A DNA stretch of 64,000 nt. Origin: Actinomycetota bacterium. Its GTDB lineage: Bacteria; Actinomycetota; Thermoleophilia; Solirubrobacterales; 70-9. Both the position numbers and the translations under genes were made by a program. Below the pieces are notes generated by a model. The model saw only the letters and a list, made by a program, of their open reading frames with translations. It was not told the origin of the DNA and ran no database searches. Shown here piece by piece: positions 17,692-25,683 of the stretch (within the stretch, counting starts at the first letter, position 1; each line of letters begins with the position of its first letter). The DNA is taken from contig JAFDWO010000087.1 of NCBI GenBank assembly GCA_018268415.1, positions 28,947 to 92,946 of the forward strand, given 5' to 3'.

Positions 17692-17720
17692 TTGACAGGA
17701 TGTGCATCCTGTTCTAGGTT
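17692..17720 (+). promoter_or_regulatory. Strong sigma-70-type promoter for the second importer operon
   Basis: A perfect -35 TTGACA at 17692-17697 is followed after exactly 17 bases by TAGGTT at 17715-17720. It lies 78 bases upstream of the binding-protein start at 17799, whose ribosome site is AAGGAGGAGAGG. An 18-base inverted repeat fills the spacer (separate entry). Confidence 0.75.
17695..17712. promoter_or_regulatory. Operator-like inverted repeat inside the promoter spacer
   Basis: ACAGGATG at 17695-17702 and CATCCTGT at 17705-17712 are perfect reverse complements with a 2-base centre. The repeat starts within the -35 box and ends just before the -10 box, so a bound dimeric repressor would block RNA polymerase. 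No regulator gene lies next to it. Confidence 0.7.
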
Positions 17721-17798
17721 GAAATTGAGGAGGGTAACTCGCGTCGCGGGACGCATCCACCGTTTTCGAAGCCGTATGGGATCTGCAAGGAGGAGAGG

Positions 17799-19424
17799 AT
17801 GGGAAACGCAAAGGCCAACTCTGGCCGCACCGTAGGGAATTGGTCGAGGGCAGCTCTTGTCGGGTTGTCGGTCGTCGTCCTGGCGGTGGTCGTCGCGGCG
17901 TGCGGAAGTAGTAGCAGCGGTGGTACCGCGGGCTCTACGGGCGCGTCGACGGGCGGCTCGAAGACGGTGTCCGCGCCGGCCGGCGGGCCGAGCGGGAGCC
18001 TCGTCTACACGATCGCGATCGGGCCGGAAGGGCTGGATCCGGATCTGCAGGGGCTGGGCCCGCAGGGGATGATCAACTGCTCCCTGCTCTACGACAGCTT
18101 GACGTACCAGCAGCCGAACGGCACGGTCGAACCTCTGCTGGCGACCGAATGGAAGACCGGGGTCGGCAAGAAGGGCCCGTACGTCGACTTCAAGCTGCAC
18201 GAAGGCCTGAAGTTCGAAGACGGGGCTCCGTTCGACGCCGAAACCGTGGTCAAGCGGATCGAACGGGCGAAAACGTTGCCCGGCTCGATGACGTTGCCGG
18301 AAGTCGCCAGTGTGACGGTGACCGAACTGGGGAAATACGAAGTGCGGATGTCCGGTCCGAACGCGCTTGCGCTGCCGGCCATCATGGCGGGCCCGGCCGG
18401 GATGATGATCTCGCAGAAGGCGATCGCCGAAGGTGTGCCGCTGGCGACGAAGCCGGAGGGGATCGGGATGTACAAGCTGGTGTCCTACAACAGCGGTCCC
18501 GTGATCAAATACACCGCGAACCCCAAGTACTGGGATCCGGAAGCGGTGAAGATCAAGGAAATCACCATCCAGGCGGTCACCGACGCCAACGCGCGCCTCA
18601 ATCAGATGCGAACCAAATCGGTCGACTGGACGTACCTGGAACCGGTCCAGGATTCGACCGCCGGCAACCTCGGGTACAACGAAGTCCCCGCGCCGGTGCT
18701 CAGTTCCTACACCTACGCGCTGAACACCTCGATGAAGCCGCTGGACGACGTGCGGGTGCGTAAGGCGATGGCGATGGCGTTGGACCGCGAAGCGATGAAC
18801 GAAGCGGTCCTCGCCGGGCAGTCGAAGCCGCTCTACCAGCTCTACCCCGAACTGTCACAGGCGTTCAACAAAGAAGTCCAGCCGATTCCCCACGACATCC
18901 CGGCGGCGAAGAAGTTGATCGAAGAAGCCGGTGCCACCGGGGCGGAAATCGAACTGTCCGTTCCGTCGCTCCCGACCAAGTTCGTGAGCCTGGCCGAGAT
19001 CGCCCAGCAGGCTTGGGAAGAAATCGGACTGAAGGTGTCGGTGAAGTCGGCCCCGCTCCTGCAGGCCTACGAACGGTTCACCACCGGGAAGGCCGGGGTC
19101 GGCTTCGTCCTCGCCGGCTCGTTCGCCGATCCGCAGCAGGGCTACGAATTCTATCTCTCACCGAAATCACTGTTCAATCCCGGTCACTTCACCGATCCGA
19201 AGATCGCCAAGCTGGCCGAAGAAGGGGCGACCGAGACCGATGCGGCGAAACGCCTGCAGACCTACCGTGAGCTGTCGGCGCGGACCTCGGAAACCCTCTC
19301 GATCATTCCGGTCCTGTCCAGTGTCATCCACTACTGGGTGAAACCGGAAGTGCAGAATTTCGTCCCACCGATCACGCCGTCGGATCCTGACTGGCGGAGC
19401 GGCATCTTCGTCGCGTCGGAATAG
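17799..19424 (+). CDS. ABC importer substrate-binding lipoprotein, family 5
   Basis: A 541-residue lipoprotein, the first gene of a complete importer operon. The N-terminus has a membrane stretch (ALVGLSVVVLAVVVAAC) with lipobox VVAAC and a Gly/Ser-rich linker. The family-5 fold then follows, with blocks such as PEGLDPDLQGLGPQG, KYWDPEAVKIKEI and VRKAMAMALDREAMNEA. It is clearly more distant from the 2-1213 and 11206-12795 proteins than those are from each other. Glutamate is nearly always GAA. A strong hairpin separates it from the permease genes, which often keeps binding-protein expression above that of the membrane parts. Confidence 0.94.
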   Translation: MGNAKANSGRTVGNWSRAALVGLSVVVLAVVVAACGSSSSGGTAGSTGASTGGSKTVSAPAGGPSGSLVYTIAIGPEGLDPDLQGLGPQGMINCSLLYDSLTYQQPNGTVEPLLATEWKTGVGKKGPYVDFKLHEGLKFEDGAPFDAETVVKRIERAKTLPGSMTLPEVASVTVTELGKYEVRMSGPNALALPAIMAGPAGMMISQKAIAEGVPLATKPEGIGMYKLVSYNSGPVIKYTANPKYWDPEAVKIKEITIQAVTDANARLNQMRTKSVDWTYLEPVQDSTAGNLGYNEVPAPVLSSYTYALNTSMKPLDDVRVRKAMAMALDREAMNEAVLAGQSKPLYQLYPELSQAFNKEVQPIPHDIPAAKKLIEEAGATGAEIELSVPSLPTKFVSLAEIAQQAWEEIGLKVSVKSAPLLQAYERFTTGKAGVGFVLAGSFADPQQGYEFYLSPKSLFNPGHFTDPKIAKLAEEGATETDAAKRLQTYRELSARTSETLSIIPVLSSVIHYWVKPEVQNFVPPITPSDPDWRSGIFVASE

Positions 19425-19475
19425 CGCCACGGAGAGGCACTCCCCAGTGTTTCAGGTGATCCCTCCACCCCCAGC

Positions 19476-19501
19476 CCTCCGGGCGCCTCGGCGCCCGGAG
19501 G
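19476..19501 (+). terminator. Intra-operon GC hairpin after the binding-protein gene
   Basis: CCTCCGGGCGC at 19476-19486 pairs perfectly with GCGCCCGGAGG at 19491-19501 around a CTCG loop. It sits in the 96-base gap between the binding protein and the first permease. A partial terminator or mRNA-stabilising hairpin that raises the binding-protein:permease ratio is likely. Confidence 0.6.
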
Positions 19502-19520
19502 GGAACCTTCACTCCGACCC

Positions 19521-20570
19521 ATGAGCACCGTCGGCGGACAGGCACCGGAGATCCTCCTGGAGGACACCTTCCTCACCGAGGAGATGGGACGGAGCGCCTG
19601 GCTCGGCGGACCGGTGGCGAGGCTGGCCGTGCGACTTGCGGCCGGCGTCGTGCTGTTGGTCGCGGTGAGCCTGCTCAGCTTCGTGCTCCTGTACAGCATC
19701 GGCAACCCGGCCCGCGCGGTCGGGGGCGAAGCCGCCACCAATGCCCAGATCGAAAAGATCACCGAACAGTTCGGTTTCGATCGGCCGGTGGTGGTGCAGT
19801 ACTGGGACTGGTTGTCGCACGCCGTGCGGGGCGATTTCGGGACCACCTTCCAGTCCGGCCAGCGACCGGTCACGGAAGTCATCATGCAGCGGTTGCCGAC
19901 CAGCCTTGCCCTCGCCGCCGGCGCGGTCCTGCTCTCGGTCATCGTCGCGGTCGCCTGCGGCTTCGTGATCGGTCGGTGGCCGGCGAGCGCCGCCGACCGC
20001 GGGATCACGGCACTCGCCAACCTGAGCGCCGCCATCCCGCCCTACTTCCTCGGATCTCTGCTGGCCCTGCTGTTCGCGGTCCAGTTGGGACTGTTCCCTC
20101 CCGCGGGCTACGTGCCGATCAGCGATGGGGTCCTCCGCTGGGCCTCCTTCATGGTCCTGCCCTGGATCACGCTGGCGATGGGCCTGGTCGGCCAGCAGGT
20201 GAGGACGTTGCGGGCCTCGCTGCTCAAGGAGCTCGATTCCGATTATGTGCGCACGGCGAGGATGAAGGGTGTGGGCGAGGGCACGATCCTGCGGCGCCAC
20301 GTGGCGCGCAACGCGGTTCTGCCCTACCTGACGGTGCTCGGACTGCAGACGCCCCGGTTGATCACCAGCGCCCTCTTCGTCGAGGCGGTGTTCGCGGTCC
20401 CGGGAATCGGCAGCCTCCTGGTCGTCGCCGTCCAGGAACGCGATCTGCCCCTCGTCCAGGGCCTCGTCGTGATGGTCTCGGCCGCCGTCATCCTGGCGAA
20501 CATCCTCGTCGACCTCAGCTACGAAGTCCTCAACCCACTGGCTCGCTCGAGCGAGGAGAAGGTGGCGTGA
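19521..20570 (+). CDS. ABC importer permease, DppB/OppB type
   Basis: A 349-residue channel subunit. An N-terminal tail of about 30 residues precedes the first helix (LAVRLAAGVVLLVAVSLLSF). The periplasmic segment IGNPARAVGGEAATNAQIEK follows, and then about five more helices. The ATPase-contact loop is LDSDYVRTARMKGVGEGTI with RRHVARNAVLPYLT, near residues 240-270. It is slightly longer than the 1242-2183 homologue because of the N-terminal tail. The stop overlaps the next start (GTGA). It belongs to the importer opening at 17799. Confidence 0.94.
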   Translation: MSTVGGQAPEILLEDTFLTEEMGRSAWLGGPVARLAVRLAAGVVLLVAVSLLSFVLLYSIGNPARAVGGEAATNAQIEKITEQFGFDRPVVVQYWDWLSHAVRGDFGTTFQSGQRPVTEVIMQRLPTSLALAAGAVLLSVIVAVACGFVIGRWPASAADRGITALANLSAAIPPYFLGSLLALLFAVQLGLFPPAGYVPISDGVLRWASFMVLPWITLAMGLVGQQVRTLRASLLKELDSDYVRTARMKGVGEGTILRRHVARNAVLPYLTVLGLQTPRLITSALFVEAVFAVPGIGSLLVVAVQERDLPLVQGLVVMVSAAVILANILVDLSYEVLNPLARSSEEKVA

Positions 20571-21445
20571 GCGCCGGGCGGGGCACCGCGTCGTTCGCCT
20601 CCCGGCTGCCGCTGCGGGCACCGCGGTCGCTCGCGTCCGGCGGCCTTCTTACCAAGTTGGCGGTCGGCTTCCTGGTGATCGTCTTCCTCATCGTCCTGGT
20701 GGCGCCCATCCTGCCCATCCAGGACCCCAACCACCAGAACCTCGGCAGCAGCCTCCAAGGCGCCTCGGCGGGGCACCCGCTGGGAACCGACCAGCTCGGG
20801 AGGGACTCTTTGGCGAGGCTGATCTGGGGAACCCGGACCACCATCCTGAGCTCGCTGCTGGCCGTGGTGATCGCGGTGGCCATCGGCCTGCCGACCGGCA
20901 TCGTCGCCGCCTACCGGCGCGGGGTGGGGGACTTCGTCCTCGGTCGGATGGCGGACCTGCTCCTCGCCCTGCCGGGGCTCGTCCTGTTGCTGGCGGCCCA
21001 GGCCACGCTCGCCGGCGGGGTGTACCTGTCGATGGCGATCTTCGGGGTCCTGCTGGCGCCGCAGCTCTTCCGGGTCATCCGCTCGGCGACCCTGGCGACC
21101 GTGCGTGCACCGTACGTCCAGGCCGGGCGTCTCTCCGGAGCCAGTCACACGAGGATCGTCTGGCGCTACATCGTGCCCAACGTCGCCGAGCAGCTCGCCG
21201 TGCAGGTGAGCTTCCTGTTCGGCTTCGCGCTCCTCGTCGAAACCGGCCTGAGCTTCCTCGGCCTCGGGGTGCAGCCGCCCGATCCGAGCCTCGGCACGTT
21301 GGTGGCGGAAGGAACCACCCTGATGGGGAGCAACCCGATGACGCTGATCGTGCCGGGCACCCTGGTCACCCTCTTGATCGCCTCCACCAACCTGGTCGGT
21401 GACACGCTCGCCGAAAATCTGGTCCAGACTCCGGAGGCCTCATGA
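20567..21445 (+). CDS. ABC importer permease, DppC/OppC type
   Basis: A 292-residue second channel subunit. The first helix is LAVGFLVIVFLIVLVAPI. The family stretch HPLGTDQLGRDSLARLIWGTR follows, and the EAA-type loop is RAPYVQAGRLSGASHTRIVWRYIVPN. The frame is open much further upstream, inside the previous permease, but GTG 20567 overlaps the previous stop by 4 bases and gives the standard length. The 3' end overlaps the ATPase gene (ATGA). Together with 19521-20570 it forms the membrane channel. Confidence 0.93.
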   Translation: MSAGRGTASFASRLPLRAPRSLASGGLLTKLAVGFLVIVFLIVLVAPILPIQDPNHQNLGSSLQGASAGHPLGTDQLGRDSLARLIWGTRTTILSSLLAVVIAVAIGLPTGIVAAYRRGVGDFVLGRMADLLLALPGLVLLLAAQATLAGGVYLSMAIFGVLLAPQLFRVIRSATLATVRAPYVQAGRLSGASHTRIVWRYIVPNVAEQLAVQVSFLFGFALLVETGLSFLGLGVQPPDPSLGTLVAEGTTLMGSNPMTLIVPGTLVTLLIASTNLVGDTLAENLVQTPEAS

Positions 21446-23268
21446 GCCTGCGGGTCCGCGACCTCGGCGTCGAGGTGCGTCATCGCGGTGTCTGGATCCC
21501 GGCCGTGACCGGGGTCAGCTTCGACGTCGAGCCGGGCCAGATGGTCGGGCTGGCGGGTGAGTCGGGATCGGGCAAGTCGCTGACCGGGCTGGCGATCATG
21601 GGCCTGCTGAACTCGACCGCGAGGCGTTCGTCCGGCTCGATCGAGCTGGACGGCGAGAGGCTTACCGCCGCCGCCGGCGGCGGCCGCCCGGCTGGTGCCG
21701 GCACCGGGTTGGCGATGGTCTTCCAGAACCCGATGACCAGCCTCAACCCGTCGCTGCCGATCGGCCGGCAGATCGCCGAGGCGGTGCAGCTGCACGAGCC
21801 CGGCGTCGGGGCGGGGCAGGCCGCCGACCGCGCCCGCGAGCTGTTGGGGCTGGTCGAGATCAGGGACGCCGCGCACGCGGCGGCGAAATACCCGCACGAG
21901 TTCTCCGGCGGGATGCAGCAGCGCGCGATGATCGCGATGGCGGTGGCCTGCGGGCCGAAGGTCCTGATCGCCGACGAGCCGACCACGGCGCTCGACGTCA
22001 CCGTCCAGCGGAGCGTCATGGACCTGCTGGCGCGGCTCCAGCGGCAGCTGGGGCTGGCGGTGCTCCTGGTCAGCCACGACCTTGCCCTGATCGCCGAGCG
22101 CTGCGATCAGGTGCTGGTGATGTACGCGGGCGAGCTGGTCGAGGTCGGGCCGGCCGCCCGGGTCGTCGCCGAGCCCGAGCACCCCTACGTCGCCGGGCTG
22201 ATCCGGGCGATGCCGGACCGGGCGCTGGAAAGCGGCGCGCTCGAGCCGCTCGAGGGTCGGGTCCCGCGGGTCGGCGAGTCGGCCCCGACCGAGTGCCGCT
22301 TCGCCGGTCGGTGCGAGTTCGCCGTCGACGCCTGTCGTCGCGGTCATCCGGTGATGTCGATCGTCGGCGAGCGGGCGCTGGTCCGTTGCGTGCGGGCGGG
22401 CAGCCTCGCGCTCGGGTCCCCGGCGCCCTCGGCGGAAGAGGCCCCGGTGCCCGACGCGTCGGGCGGCCCGCCGCCCGACGGCAACATCCTCGAGGCCGCG
22501 GGGCTGACCAGGCGCTTCGCGGCGCCGGTCGGCCGGGGCGCGAAGCGGATCGTCGTCGCCGTCAACGAGGTGAGCATCGCCGTCGGCGACGGTGAATCGC
22601 TCGGGCTGGTGGGGGAGTCGGGCTCGGGCAAGTCCACCCTGGGCAAGATGATCTGCGGGCTGACCAGGCCGGACTCCGGCCGCGTCTCCCTCCGGGGCCG
22701 TGACGTCCTTGCCGCGAAGGCGTCCTCGGACGAGCTCTGGCGCACGGTCCAGCTGGTCTTCCAGGATCCGTACTCCTCGCTCAACCCCCGGATGAAGGTC
22801 GGGCAGATCCTCGCCGAGCCGCTGAAGCTGTGGCTGGGTGTGTCGAGGAGGGAGGTCGACGGGCGCGTCGCCGAGCTTCTCGACAGCGTCGGCCTCGACC
22901 AGCGCTTCGCCGCGGCCTTCCCGGGGACGCTCTCCGGCGGCCAGCGCCAGCGGGTCTCGATCGCTCGCGCCCTCGCCGGGGATCCGCGGCTGATCGTCTT
23001 CGACGAGGCGGTCTCCTCGCTCGACGTCTCGGTCCAGGCCCAGATCCTCGCCCTGCTCAATCGACTGCGGGCCGAACGCGGCCTTTCCTACCTCTTCATC
23101 AGCCACGACATCGGGGTGGTCCGACTGGTCTGCGACCGGGTGGCGGTGATGCGCAACGGAGAGATCGTCGAGACCTGCGCGGCGGGCGACCTCGTGCCCG
23201 GTTCGACGCATCAGCCCTACACCGAGAGGCTGCTTTCGGCCGTTCCCCGGATGCCCGCGCGGGCGTGA
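21442..23268 (+). CDS. Fused DppD-DppF double ATPase of ABC importer
   Basis: A 608-residue protein carrying both importer ATPases in one chain. Half one (about 1-330) has Walker A GESGSGKS, signature FSGGMQQRA, Walker B VLIADEPTTALD and the DppD-type Cys tail (TECRFAGRCEFAVDACRRG). After a Pro/Ser-rich linker (about 335-350), half two has Walker A GESGSGKST, signature LSGGQRQRVSIARAL, Walker B LIVFDEAVSSLD and SHDIGV. In half two, Pro of DEP is Ala. Such fusions are common in actinobacteria, yet the importer at 2-4934 keeps the two ATPases separate. The start overlaps the permease stop (ATGA). Confidence 0.95.
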   Translation: MSLRVRDLGVEVRHRGVWIPAVTGVSFDVEPGQMVGLAGESGSGKSLTGLAIMGLLNSTARRSSGSIELDGERLTAAAGGGRPAGAGTGLAMVFQNPMTSLNPSLPIGRQIAEAVQLHEPGVGAGQAADRARELLGLVEIRDAAHAAAKYPHEFSGGMQQRAMIAMAVACGPKVLIADEPTTALDVTVQRSVMDLLARLQRQLGLAVLLVSHDLALIAERCDQVLVMYAGELVEVGPAARVVAEPEHPYVAGLIRAMPDRALESGALEPLEGRVPRVGESAPTECRFAGRCEFAVDACRRGHPVMSIVGERALVRCVRAGSLALGSPAPSAEEAPVPDASGGPPPDGNILEAAGLTRRFAAPVGRGAKRIVVAVNEVSIAVGDGESLGLVGESGSGKSTLGKMICGLTRPDSGRVSLRGRDVLAAKASSDELWRTVQLVFQDPYSSLNPRMKVGQILAEPLKLWLGVSRREVDGRVAELLDSVGLDQRFAAAFPGTLSGGQRQRVSIARALAGDPRLIVFDEAVSSLDVSVQAQILALLNRLRAERGLSYLFISHDIGVVRLVCDRVAVMRNGEIVETCAAGDLVPGSTHQPYTERLLSAVPRMPARA

Positions 23269-23272
23269 TCGG

Positions 23273-24187
23273 ATGGAGGGAAAGTTGAAGGTCGAGCGGT
23301 TGGGTGACCGGGTCCATTACCTGCCCGGGTTCCCCTACGCGGCGATCGTGGTGACCGACGATGGCGTGGTGTCGTTCGACGGGCCGATGCTGCCCGGGCC
23401 GGGCAGGGCGTGGCGGCGGCACGTGGACGCCCAGGGCCCGCTGCGGGCGAGCTTCCTGCTGGAGCACCACATGGACCACGTGTTCGCGGCCTCCTACCTG
23501 GAGCCGCCGGTGCTGATCTCCACCGAGCGGACCGACGCGGACTTCTACGCCACCACGGAATCCGAGGAGGGGGCCCGCAAGCGCCTCCTGGCGCTCGATC
23601 CCGACAGCGCCGAGGAGATCGCCGGACTCCAGCTCCGCCGCCCCGACCTCACCTTCTCCGAGCGCCTGACCATGACCGTCGGGGGCTCCACCTTCGTCGC
23701 CTTCCACGCCCCGGGCCACACGCCGGGATCGATGGTCGTCCACGCGGTCGAGGACCGGGTCGCCTTCGTCGCCGACAACCTCAGCCCCGGACTGTCGCTG
23801 GCGTTCAGCATGGGCTCGGCCGACGTCGAAGGCTGGTTTCCCACCCTCGCGCTGCTCGAATCGCTCGATGTCGATTGGTTCCTCAGCGGCCACGGGGAGC
23901 CGTGTGGAAAGGAGGAGCTCGGCGCCCACCGCGAGCGGCTGCTGGAGACGATCGGCGTGGTGCGCGAGCTTCGTGATCGCGGGTTGTCACGGACCGCCGC
24001 GGAGGCGGAGATCGTCCGTATGCCGATCTGGGACGCGTGGGGGCGGAGCGCGCGGGTTCCCTACGCGCCGACCCCGTCGGGCGCCGCCCCGCCGGTCTCT
24101 CGCACGGCGGGCATCGCCAGGATCTACGAAAGCCTCGACCAACACACTCCAACCTCTACGAAAGGGCCCGATGTCGAAGCTGAGTGA
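23273..24187 (+). CDS. Metallo-beta-lactamase-fold hydrolase with altered metal motif
   Basis: A 304-residue metallo-beta-lactamase-fold protein. The first metal motif, normally HxHxDH, reads EHHMDH near residues 64-69, so the first His is Glu. The others are intact: His in APGHTPGS, bridging Asp in VADNLSPG, and His in LSGHGEP. The C-terminal 80 residues are helical and extended. It begins 4 bases after the importer ATPase stop and its 3' end overlaps the next gene by 17 bases, so it belongs to the import operon. It probably hydrolyses an ester, lactone or thioester from the imported compound. Confidence 0.85.
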   Translation: MEGKLKVERLGDRVHYLPGFPYAAIVVTDDGVVSFDGPMLPGPGRAWRRHVDAQGPLRASFLLEHHMDHVFAASYLEPPVLISTERTDADFYATTESEEGARKRLLALDPDSAEEIAGLQLRRPDLTFSERLTMTVGGSTFVAFHAPGHTPGSMVVHAVEDRVAFVADNLSPGLSLAFSMGSADVEGWFPTLALLESLDVDWFLSGHGEPCGKEELGAHRERLLETIGVVRELRDRGLSRTAAEAEIVRMPIWDAWGRSARVPYAPTPSGAAPPVSRTAGIARIYESLDQHTPTSTKGPDVEAE

Positions 24188-24980
24188 GTACGCCGAGCGG
24201 TACGAGATCGCCGAGATCACCCGTGACGACGGTGTCCTGGAGGTCAGGTTCCACAGTAACGGTGGGCCGCTGCGGTTCGGTCGCGAGGTACACCGGGAAT
24301 GGCCCGCCCTCTTTGCCGACATCAAGCGGGACCGGGACAACCGGATCGTGATCCTCACCGGCGCGGGCGACGCGCTGATCCCACCACGGCTGATGCTGCG
24401 CGACCGTAAGTACACCCCGGAGAGCTGGCGCGAGCTCTTCGAGGAGGGCCGTGACCTGATCTACGGGATCCTCGACATCCCGGTGCCGGTGATCGCCGCG
24501 GTCAACGGCCCGGTCCACATCCACTCCGAGGTGGCGCTGCTCAGCGACATCGTGGTGGCGGCCCACGACACCACCTTCCGTGATCTCTGCCACGTGCCCG
24601 AGCAGATGATCCCTGGCGACGGCATGCACGTCGTGATGCCGATGCTGATGGGTCGGCTGCGGGCCAGCTACTTCCTCCTCACCGGCCAGGTCATCGACGC
24701 GGGGGAGGCGAAGCAGATCGGCCTCGTCAACGAGGTCCTGCCGCGCGAGCAGGTGCTCGACCGGGCCCGGGAGCTGGCCCACAAGCTGCTCGCCCAGCCC
24801 GCCGCGAACCTTCGCTACACGAGGATGATCCTCACCCACGAAGTCCGGGCGCGCATGCACGGCCTGCTCGAGCTGGGGATGGCGGTCGAGGGGCTCGCCG
24901 CCCTGGACTCGAGGTGGGACGACTGGGAGCTCCCGATCGAGGGCGACTGGCCGGGGTTCAAGGACCAGGCGCCGGGCTGA
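24171..24980 (+). CDS. 6-oxocamphor hydrolase-like beta-diketone C-C hydrolase (crotonase fold)
   Basis: A 269-residue crotonase-fold protein. Instead of the enoyl-CoA hydratase glutamates it has the residue set of 6-oxocamphor hydrolase, a retro-Claisen enzyme that opens cyclic beta-diketones. His118, His141, Asp150 and Glu240 sit at a constant offset of 4 from His122, His145, Asp154 and Glu244 of the Rhodococcus enzyme as I recall it. Shared blocks include PVIAAVNGPV, IPGDGMHVV and YFLLTGQ. ATG 24171, behind GAAAGGG, overlaps the upstream gene end by 17 bases. Context: last gene of the importer operon. A plain enoyl-CoA hydratase is less likely. Confidence 0.83.
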   Translation: MSKLSEYAERYEIAEITRDDGVLEVRFHSNGGPLRFGREVHREWPALFADIKRDRDNRIVILTGAGDALIPPRLMLRDRKYTPESWRELFEEGRDLIYGILDIPVPVIAAVNGPVHIHSEVALLSDIVVAAHDTTFRDLCHVPEQMIPGDGMHVVMPMLMGRLRASYFLLTGQVIDAGEAKQIGLVNEVLPREQVLDRARELAHKLLAQPAANLRYTRMILTHEVRARMHGLLELGMAVEGLAALDSRWDDWELPIEGDWPGFKDQAPG

Positions 24981-24992
24981 GCCGGCCTGGCC

Positions 24993-25622
24993 TCAGCCGT
25001 GTTGGCCCGCGGTCCAGCCGCTCGGTGACAGGTGCTCCGTGCCGAACTGCATCGGTACGTCCTCGAGCGGTGGCGCCAGCGTGTCGTTCCAGCGGTTGAG
25101 GAAGCCGAAGAACGAGATGACCGCGACGATCTCGAGGATCTGGTCGTCGTCGAAGTGGCGGTGGAGTTCCTCGAAGTTCTCGGCGGTGACCGCATTGGGG
25201 GTCACCCCGGCGGCGATCGCGAGGCGCAGCGCGACGCGCTCGGACTCGTCGAATTCGTCGCTCGCCTCGAAGTCCCAGACGTTTTCGATCTTCGCCACCG
25301 GCACGCCGTGGTTCGCCCCGTGGGCGAGGGTGTGGGCCTGGCAGTAGCGGCAGCCCGCCGACCGACTTGCCATCCCGGCGACCAGCCATTTCAGCTCGAC
25401 CGGGACGCGGCCGGGGCGATGGAGGACCAGCTCGCCGAGGTCGACGAGGGCGGTCGAGAGCTCGGCATCACGGGCCATGATCCGCAGGGCGTTGGGGAAG
25501 AAGCCGCCGTAGACGCCGGCCAACGGATCGAACAGGTCGGCGTGGCCGGCGAACACTTCGCGAGCCTCCAACTCGTCCAGGGGCTCGACCAGGAAAGCGG
25601 GACCTTCGGCGGGAGCGTTCAT
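24993..25622 (-). CDS. AhpD-like / carboxymuconolactone decarboxylase-family protein
   Basis: A 209-residue all-helical protein of the AhpD-like fold. The redox motif is CRYCQAH near residue 93 (CxxC followed by His), as in AhpD and peroxidase-related proteins, which reduce peroxides or a partner thiol protein. It ends 12 bases from the convergent crotonase-fold gene. A minus-strand promoter is placed so that transcription would begin at or next to the ATG at 25622, so the mRNA is probably leaderless. It diverges from the alpha/beta hydrolase gene over 61 bases. Physiological role unknown. Confidence 0.85.
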   Translation of the reverse strand: MNAPAEGPAFLVEPLDELEAREVFAGHADLFDPLAGVYGGFFPNALRIMARDAELSTALVDLGELVLHRPGRVPVELKWLVAGMASRSAGCRYCQAHTLAHGANHGVPVAKIENVWDFEASDEFDESERVALRLAIAAGVTPNAVTAENFEELHRHFDDDQILEIVAVISFFGFLNRWNDTLAPPLEDVPMQFGTEHLSPSGWTAGQHG

Positions 25623-25628
25623 GATTGC

Positions 25629-25656
25629 AGTCTAGAACAAAGTCTATGTATGTCAA
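25629..25656 (-). promoter_or_regulatory. Promoter of the AhpD-like gene (leaderless)
   Basis: On the minus strand, -35 TTGACA (plus 25656-25651) and -10 TAGACT (plus 25634-25629) are separated by 16 bases. Only 6 bases separate the -10 from the ATG at 25622, so the transcript would have essentially no leader. Confidence 0.65.
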
Positions 25657-25683
25657 TTACATATTCTGGTATTGTCACTTACC

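Noticed and set aside
24171..24980. Calling this gene an enoyl-CoA hydratase
   Set aside because: The crotonase catalytic glutamate pair is not visible, while the four oxocamphor-hydrolase residues align at one offset.
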